Of a DNA stretch of 64,000 nt, positions 23,301 to 32,300 are shown one piece after another. The position numbers and the translations under genes were made by a program. How positions within the stretch are numbered: the first letter of the stretch is position 1; each line of letters starts with the position of its first letter. A model generated the notes under the pieces. It was not told the DNA's origin. It saw only the letters and a list, made by a program, of their open reading frames with translations, and did no database searches. The DNA comes from Micropterix aruncella (lineage: Eukaryota > Arthropoda > Insecta > Lepidoptera > Micropterigidae), in contig OX155972.1 of assembly GCA_944548615.1 (NCBI GenBank), forward strand, positions 7,835,719 to 7,899,718, read 5' to 3'.

Positions 23301-26300
23301 CCCAGTTTGAGTTAATGAAAGGAGTTTTGTACTTGATAAGTTCTTAGTTAAAAACATGAAAAAACAAAATACTGACCTCTCGTACCGCACCATCAATTTC
23401 AACAGACAGTGGTCCTTCGTTACTATTTTGATATTTCGCTCTGAGAAGTGTTCGCACACCTCCTTCCTAGAATATATAATAAAAACAATCACGTTAATGT
23501 CATAAGTTAGGGTTTCATTAACGCAGCACGGTGTGCAAACCGCCCAGTCCCGCCCGAGGTGTACTCGAATCAGAACCTCCAATCCCAATTCTCCACAACT
23601 GTATGTTACAGCCGCAAGCAGAGTTCACGGCGAATCATCCAGGTTGATCCCTATTCAGGGAGGCTACCGGATAGAAGCTGAACTTGAGCCGATCTTTGGA
23701 AACACAGACAAGCCATCAGACCCAAGAAAGATGCACGGAACCGTTAAGAACTATATTACAGGCCAAAGGAATGTTCCGGTGAGGCAATAAATCATTAGGC
23801 TGGCCCGCCCCTTTTAATACCTGCTTTTAGGGATGCGGGTCATAACCTTCGCAGATTATCTATCAGATTATTATATTATTGAAATTGAGCATCTAAACTT
23901 TTATCGGGTCACTTTTCAGTTCGTCAAAACATGACTAAATGTTATGTATAAAGCACCGAGTTTGCATGTTAATATCACCCTTCAACTTCAATAGCTCCAG
24001 GTTAGAAAATATGGTCTCCATTGCTCAACTGATAGGCAAGTAATGATGTTTCATCCGCCGAGCATTTTATGATATACATATGTGGGACTCATTATTACAA
24101 AATGCCACGATAACATTTTACTCATGACTGTTTAGAAATTAATGACCTATGATATGCCATGCTATGATAATCAGTTATCTATTAAGTACTCATTTAATAA
24201 CTCACATCACATAATTAGGTCATTATTTAATTACTCTAGTTCTAAAATAATACTTTTTATACCGAATATTAACAAATATAGCAATCGGTACTATAATAAA
24301 TGCAAAGGCATAATACTGTTACATCGAGCACACATAATTCATCGACAAGCAATATCGACGTTAGCCGCATCCTTGTTGACAGCTCGGTTTATTACCCCAT
24401 CGGAACGTTCCTTTGGCCCGTACTTTAGTTGAGTGGTATGTAAAATTTTAGAGTAAGTGAAGGACTACTGGGTAATCGAGGAGTAGAGTTCAGATTCCGA
24501 GTGCACCTGGAATGACCAATCGCTAGTAGTTACAGATAAAGGAATGCTTGACGCAATACAAAAAAGCTTATCTTTCAGAGAGTATAGAACTATCTCTGAA
24601 CAGCAACACTGTGTCTCCAGTGAATCAACTGCGCTTCCCGTTTCTTTTGGCACAGAGTAACATACCTATCCTGTTTACGCACACAATGAAATCGTTACAT
24701 AAGACAACAGCAGATAATTGGAATCATTCGACGGCGCCATGTCACTGCCAAGTTTTGTTGTTTTGTTTGCGTGATTATTTTAGGAAGGCAATTCATCTGT
24801 TACTGAAATAATAATTATCTTTTACCGTATCTGTTTATTTGCGTATTTCCTTTAATTTTGTGTCTCATGCAGACAAGGGTTTGACAGTACCCTTCACAAC
24901 TATAGTTTTTGTGGGATGCCTTAACCCTTGGAGTAAATGGGTATTTTCATGGATGCATCTGTCTCTTTTGCAGGATTTTCGGCGACATCGACTTAAAGTA
25001 CTATAACTACGAAACTACTACACCAATCATAAAAAGAACAACTGCACAATGATTGCATTGAAATTTCGAATATAGAATATTGAAATATCATTTTGTAAAA
25101 CAATTAGATAATTATGAATAAATATGAGAACGTCAAAGAAGTGAAAAAAACGCGGAACCAGATCTGGTCGTATCATATTCAACGGATAATTGTTTCAGAA
25201 CCAGATTTGGTCGTATCATACTCAAGGGGTTAAGTCAACAAAATATTCCCCAATAATCGAGAAAGCTGATTCGGCCTTTAAGCCCGATCATACATCGACT
25301 GCTTGAAGCAGTCAGGACCCGACTGCTTCAAGCTGCGACTGAATAGTGAACTACAATTTTCTATTGATCGGCATACACGGACTGCTCGAGCAGTCGCAAA
25401 CGCTTCGAGGTCGGCAGCTTGAAACAGTCGGTTCTGACTGGTTCAAGCAGTCCGTGTATGGCCGACCTAAGCAGTATGATTTTCCTCTAATACCATTAAT
25501 TCAAAGCTAGTGCAAGACTGCATATTACTACTGAATTCCCTGGGCGAAAAGAACAGGGTAATTCTAAGATGGGTTCCCGGCCATGCAGAAATCGAAGGAA
25601 ATAAAAAAGCCGACGAACTTGCTAAGACGGGAGCAAAGGGAACGTCATACGGCCCTGAACCTTGCTGTGGCGTACCAAAAAGCCTTGCAAACCTAATGCT
25701 CAAACAAATGTGTTTAGAACAATCCGTCAACCACTGGAACAACACGCCAGGGTTGAATTATTCCAAAGCGCTAATTAAGGCTTACAACCGTAAGACGGCC
25801 CGTGAGGCCCTATCGCTAAATAGGAACAATCTACGCATACTGGTAAGGGCGCTCACGGGGCATTGTGGCCTGAACAAACACATGTTCAACCTCAAGCTCA
25901 AAGACACAAAAATGTGCAGGTTCTGCCAAGGGGCAGAGGAAACTCCCCAGCACCTCATGTGCGAGTGTGGCCCGCTGATGCGTAAAAGATACACCCACTT
26001 GGGTGGTCATTACCTCCAACCTGAGGAGGTAAAACAATCTGGCGCCAAAAGCCTGCTGCGGTTCTTAAATGAAACGAGGCTTAGCGTAGAACTATAGTAG
26101 GTGGCGACACAATAGCATCAGCAATGGTCGCAGTGTTACAAGGCTCATAAAGACCTTAGAAAGCCCCACTCAACAAATCTGTTAAAGGTTTAAAACCGAT
26201 TGCAAGATCTGCAAGAAAAAAAGGAATTATATTGTGAGGTAATCAATTTCTTTTGGTGTTATTTTTTTTTAAATCCAGATGTACATGCAGACAAATCCAA

Positions 26301-29300
26301 AAATACAGTGTTTGAACCAAACTCGTGGGTAGGTGTGAGTTTTTTGAACTAATACTGACTTTTAGTATAGAAACAGACATATTGCTGTCCGTTTTTGAAA
26401 AGAATGAACCTCACAATTGAAGAGTACGAAAAGTTTTATCAGAATGTATTTCTAACTCAATTTCGACCTGGGTGGCAAATGTCCGCCTTCGATATTGAGG
26501 TATTCAGATTTAACTACTTCCTAAGATGTTAGATTTTTCTTATTGTAGAATCCACAGTTTTATCGGGATTAAATGTCTCTAAAGTCCACGAATATAAATT
26601 GAATAAATATCACGATCTGGCATATGCAGTTACCCAGAATGGCTTTACTGATGACATAGTGGAAGTTGTTTCATCTCTCCATGAAAATAATTAACTCCTT
26701 CCTAGAAAACAATCTGAAAAAGCGATCTCTGCATCTGGAATCTTATGGCATCAAAGGTGGAATGAATGGGAAATAAGGCAAATGCTCGCATGTGGCAAGA
26801 CAGTTGTCGAAACCCACCATCCATGGAATCGATCCATGGAACCTAAAGCATGATAGACCGACTTCGGTCAGTGAATCGGCAGTTCCATTTAGTGTTTAAA
26901 AATAATATATATAAGTGTGAGCGTTTGTACCTTGATGGCATAATCCCGCGCCTCTGGAAATTGCTTAATATGTTCAATAAATTGTTCTGTTCTTCTCAAG
27001 ACAGATTCTTTGGTTTCGGCAGTCACTATGGCTGATATCACATATGCAGTACGGGAATGTATAGAACTCTGCAAAATAAATCAAAAATTAATCATTAAGG
27101 CCAGGCAGGCAATGTAGTTACCATAAGGATGATTTCGCATTCTTGCACATAATTCTGCTACACTACAAATTGTGTATGGACAGGTATCAGAAGAATTCAG
27201 ATACCATGTAAATGTAGGATGTAGCCAAAGCTTTTGGCTTAAAGAGGCAAAAAGAAAAAGGCAAAAAAGCCATGATACAGTGTAACATGTAGCAATGAAA
27301 CTCCCGACATTGTCTAATGGGGAGCCATTATATTTTTATTCGCCTCAGGGTGGCCACAATGATCTAAGTATAAGATCGCCAAGATTTTACAACTTCATCA
27401 AGTTGCAATAAAAAATTAATTTGACATTAATTGAGTTCGAAGTCTTCCAAATGCGATGCTTGAGGCAGATTCTCGGTGTCTCACTCCGCGACCGAATTCG
27501 AAACGAGACCATTAGAGAAAGATGCGATCTAGTAACGACGATCGAAGAAGAAGTACAAAAACGTCAACTACGATGGTTCGGCCATGTTTGCCGAATGAAC
27601 GATAATCGCTTGCCCCGTAAACTTCTTTGGCGAGACCGTCCGACAGAATGGAGAATTCAGCGTTCGGCATCAAAGAAATTCTGGGTAAATAACATCAAAG
27701 ACGACCTTAAGAATCAACGATTATTGGCTAGGGATGCTCGAGACGTGGCAAAAAATCGTCATGAATGAAAGCGAATCTATATGATTATATTTTACCATTG
27801 AACTTTATTACCAAAAAATCATAAATTTTGCTGTTATTTATTGTTTTGATACATAATAATGTTATGAAATCAAATTTGTATTACACTGCAAAATTGTAAA
27901 ATTACACTTCTTTTGTTTCAAATTACTTAAACAAATAAATGTAATCAGAGATCCTAGCTTAATCAATGAATCATTATGGTTAATTTTATTGATTATTATT
28001 ATGTAATAATAGGATTCTGTTTATTTTGACTATGTATTATTATATACAATTTTATATTGCTTGCCATATATTTCACATTAATGAAATGAAATGAAATTAA
28101 TGACTCTTTGATATTTAACTAATGATTTTTTCTTTCTGTCCTTTCTTTGGTTTTTTTCTTATAACTTTCTTTTTCTGTTTCTTTATTTTTAGGTCTATTC
28201 TATTTGTCTCACTCTATTTAACGGAATTTTATGATCAATGTTAATGGCGATCCCATGTCTGCTCGTGAATTTTAGGTGACGGGCACGGTTATGTCTGCCG
28301 GCCCGTGCCCGTCGTGTACCCGGCCAATTGCATTTCTCCCGTGCGGGCACCGACATGTCTGAGCGTGAATGCGTACGACGGGCCGCCCGCCGGCTGTTGC
28401 GCTTTGGAGAGCGACTACGACTGACATGCAACAGTAAACACGAACGAACGAAAACCATTTGGGCATCCATTTATTTTGATCTACGGGTCGCATCCTTGTT
28501 TGTGGAAAGTAAAAAGTAAAAAATATATGAATAGCGATCTAGGCAATGCCGGCCACAGTGAGTTAATCGAATGATTTATTTATTTATTTATTTCCATAAT
28601 TCAAGTTACAAATTACGAAGAAAATCCTTATTCTAACAAAAAAAACATTTTATAATAAGTGTATATATTATACCTAGCTTAGAAAAGAAATTCATCTTTT
28701 GACATAACGGTTTACCACCTCACTAGGTATGAACCTGTGTTGAGGTGGTACTAACATCGGTAAATTATTTTGAGACGAGAGGGCAAGTCTTATCTAATAC
28801 TTGAGTACAATTTAAAATTTAAAGTTAAATTTAAAAACATCTACTAAGTTATATGGAATAATAATTATTTTTTATATATTAGATATAAACACATATAAAT
28901 AAATATGATATATACCATATATAAATATATATTATATAACATATACATATGATTTTTTTTTCTCTCTGTAGTTTCTACTTTCCAGGTACCAGTTTTCGTA
29001 CCATACTCTTTTATTTTCCCTCTTATCCACTGCAATTAATGCAGCACCAATTAAAGCGATTCTTCTTTCTGCCATCACACATGCGGCACGACCGCGCTGA
29101 AGATCTATTGCGAGAATGACTGACTAGTCCGTTATGCGTGTGCGCAACACGGGCAGGCGATAGACTCCAGGCGGGCCAGGCCGCCCGCGGGCAGTCTGAT
29201 AGTGAATTCCCCACTTAGGGTTTTAGGATTTGGCTCCTGTTATTTTTGTAGACAAAATCAATGTGTTATAGAAATGAATTCTTAAATAAATAAATAAATG

Positions 29301-32300
29301 ACGACATACTTGCGAGACAACGGGCTTATTTGCCTTCCAGCTCTGCTGGTTGGATAGTTTCCCAAAACTGAGGTTCGTCTTCAGCTTCAACCCTTGCAGA
29401 AGACTTTCGATGGTGATCTCCTTCGGGTCAGCTCCGATTGTGAGACTATCGGGATTGATCACCTCTTTTCCGTTCTTCTCCTCTTCCACCGTTTCCTCGG
29501 GATTCTGAGCGGACTTTTTCCTTGACTCATCGTTTAGTCCTTTCGGTGATTTGGTGGCTGACAAGACTTTGGCATCTGTCGATACGGTCTGAGAATTTGC
29601 TAATTTGACTGTTGCACCGGTTTCAAATTTTTTAATGAGGGCTGCAAGAAAAAACATAATTCTTATAAGAAATATGAAAGTACAGGACTTTGCACGCAAT
29701 TGGAATCCTAATGGCAGTACAGTATGTAAGGTCAGTGTTGGTAGGCTAGGCGAAATTTCGCCATTTAGGCTATGCTCAATTCCATACTGGCGACCCAAAA
29801 ACACATTGTGGCTACTATTATTCGGAGCTTCCATGGATTTCACCGACCGGAGCCGGGCCCATCATAATACTATTATTACACTTCTGGGGGATGAGCGACG
29901 GACAGCTGTCTTGCCTGTGAGCGTCTAGATTACAACCCAAATGGGTAAATGGGTGAATAGGTGGATGGGTGGATGGGTGAATACCAATCCCCCCCCTTTC
30001 ACCGATTATATCTGCCGACAAGTTGTGCGAAACTTAATTTTTTTGGTACCTATATGTAAAAAAAAATATTCATCGTCATTGGAGTGTTTTAGGACCTATC
30101 TGGGAATTTATGTATTATCGAAACCATTTTCATTTATCAAAAAAAAAACAAAAAAAAAAACGCTACTAGATTAGATCATTGTAATGCTAAATCTGATAGG
30201 AAATAACCTCAAACAAGCAATATATCAAAATATTAAATTTTCAAATTGACATACCATGTGTGGCTTTTTATTAATTTAGTTTATAAGATCGTTTTTTTGA
30301 AAAAACTAACTTAACCTACCGAAATTTAAGTGTTTGAAGCTTCTTTAAATGCTTATATCTCGCTTATTTATTGAGGCCAAATAAAGATTATTGCAGTTTC
30401 AGAATCAGCAAGAATAATATAGTCGGGTGACTTCAATTTAGAAAAGTTACCGAACCTGCATGAATACCCCAACATTTTCATGGCTTTCCGGTGCACATAT
30501 CGGAGAAATTCATCGCCATTAGAAATTTTTAGAACTTGATTGTTTCCTCTAGTTTAGCGTTGCACTAATATCGTTAAAACTTCCTGAGGTGATGGGTTTG
30601 CCTGTTGTAGTAGACAGTTCTAGTTATCTCTATACATCTCCAGGTAATTCGCCGTACTCCATCTCCAGGTTATTCGCCGGATTGCAAAAGCGAGACTGAT
30701 ATAGCCTGGTACACAACAGAACAGGGTATTTTTTAGATATTGCTACCAGTTCTACATTGTTGATTTTTTAACACCACCTGACTATATTCACCTTTCTGAT
30801 TCCGAAACTGTAATAATCTTCTGGAGGCCCCCTGGCCCTAAATGATTTGGAATTTGAAAGTTTTTTTTTCCAAAGTCTCTATTGTGGGGGCCCCTCTTTT
30901 GTGGAAGCCCCGGGGCTGTAGCCCCGGATGCCCTCCCCTAAATCCGGTCCTGTCTGTCGGACTCAATAAATAAGAGAAATATAGGCATTTAAAGATGTGT
31001 CATACATACATTTCGGTAGGTTGTAAGTTTTTTTTTTTAATATATGGCAGTAGGTTAAGTTAGTTTTTTAAAAAAACCACCATAAAAGTAATTGTTAAAA
31101 ATTAAAAAAAGACTCAGTTTTCTGCTACATTTAGCGTTAAAATTATCAAATTTTGTAGTGTTTTTTTTTTTAATAGGCGAGGTAGCAATACCTACCATAT
31201 TCTCCGAACAGTTCTGCCCAACGTATTCAATCGAATCCGCAATCTTTCGATCCCAACCGCCTCCGCAGGATTACAGCCGTAGCAAAAGCTCACAGTGGCC
31301 CTGACGGATTGTCCCTCTACGAAGAGGCTACCAGATAGGATTTAAACCGTAACTTGGGTAAGTCAGATGACAGAGTTTGGCCAACACAACACAAGCTGCA
31401 CGAAACCATTAGGAACCTTATTAGCACCTAGGTCTGTAAGGTGGTCTGTATGCCAACATGCCCGATAGACGCCAACGCCTTATGGTGAGGCACTGGGAAA
31501 GGTAGGCAGCGGGCAGCCTCGCCCCCTGTCTACCAGTTTGGAAGGATACCTCCGTCTGGAATTAACCATCAGGATACCTCGTTCCTCCCGACTGGTTACA
31601 GGACCGAAGTCGCTTACGCTGCCTCTATCTGTTGTATTTCAGCGGTAATTCAATAAGAATTTATCGCGGACCTTAGCGCTCTTTGCCGGTCATACCCCTC
31701 GGGATCGGGTGGCCAATGAGTCGTTTCAAGAATGGCATGACAACAGGTCAACATCCAGCCCCACTGTTTAGATATTTCCTTATTCTCCAGACTCCTTCAG
31801 AAATTAATCAGAAAGCACAACCGATTGGCGTCGCTGAACAGTGCGCAACGCGTCCAGTAGCACCGGGAGACAATCCTCCAGGGGAAATCGATCCACCAGC
31901 CGTGAGGTCTGAGACGCAAGAGTCTTACCCGGGGTAGCCTTCCACACGGTTCAGAAGCCTCCTCGTGTCACACGAGGAGGCTTCTGAACAGGAGCTGAAT
32001 CGTGAGTTTGGCCGATCCGAGAACAAATTGGATCTTATGGCCCAAGCTGCATGAAACCGTTCGCTACCATGGTCTATATATTTGTACGTCAATGGATTGC
32101 ATTTGAATTGCTGCCGCATCCGTATCTATTGTAGCTGAAGATATGTACTTATCCACTAGGCGACTGGTTAATGGCTAGTGTTGATAACACAAACAAATAC
32201 GCAACTTACTTTCCCATTGATCCGGAGACGCAGGCCTGAATCGTTGCACCAATCGGTCGACTTCTTGCGTAAAATTGGACACAGACAAAAAGTGACGCAC

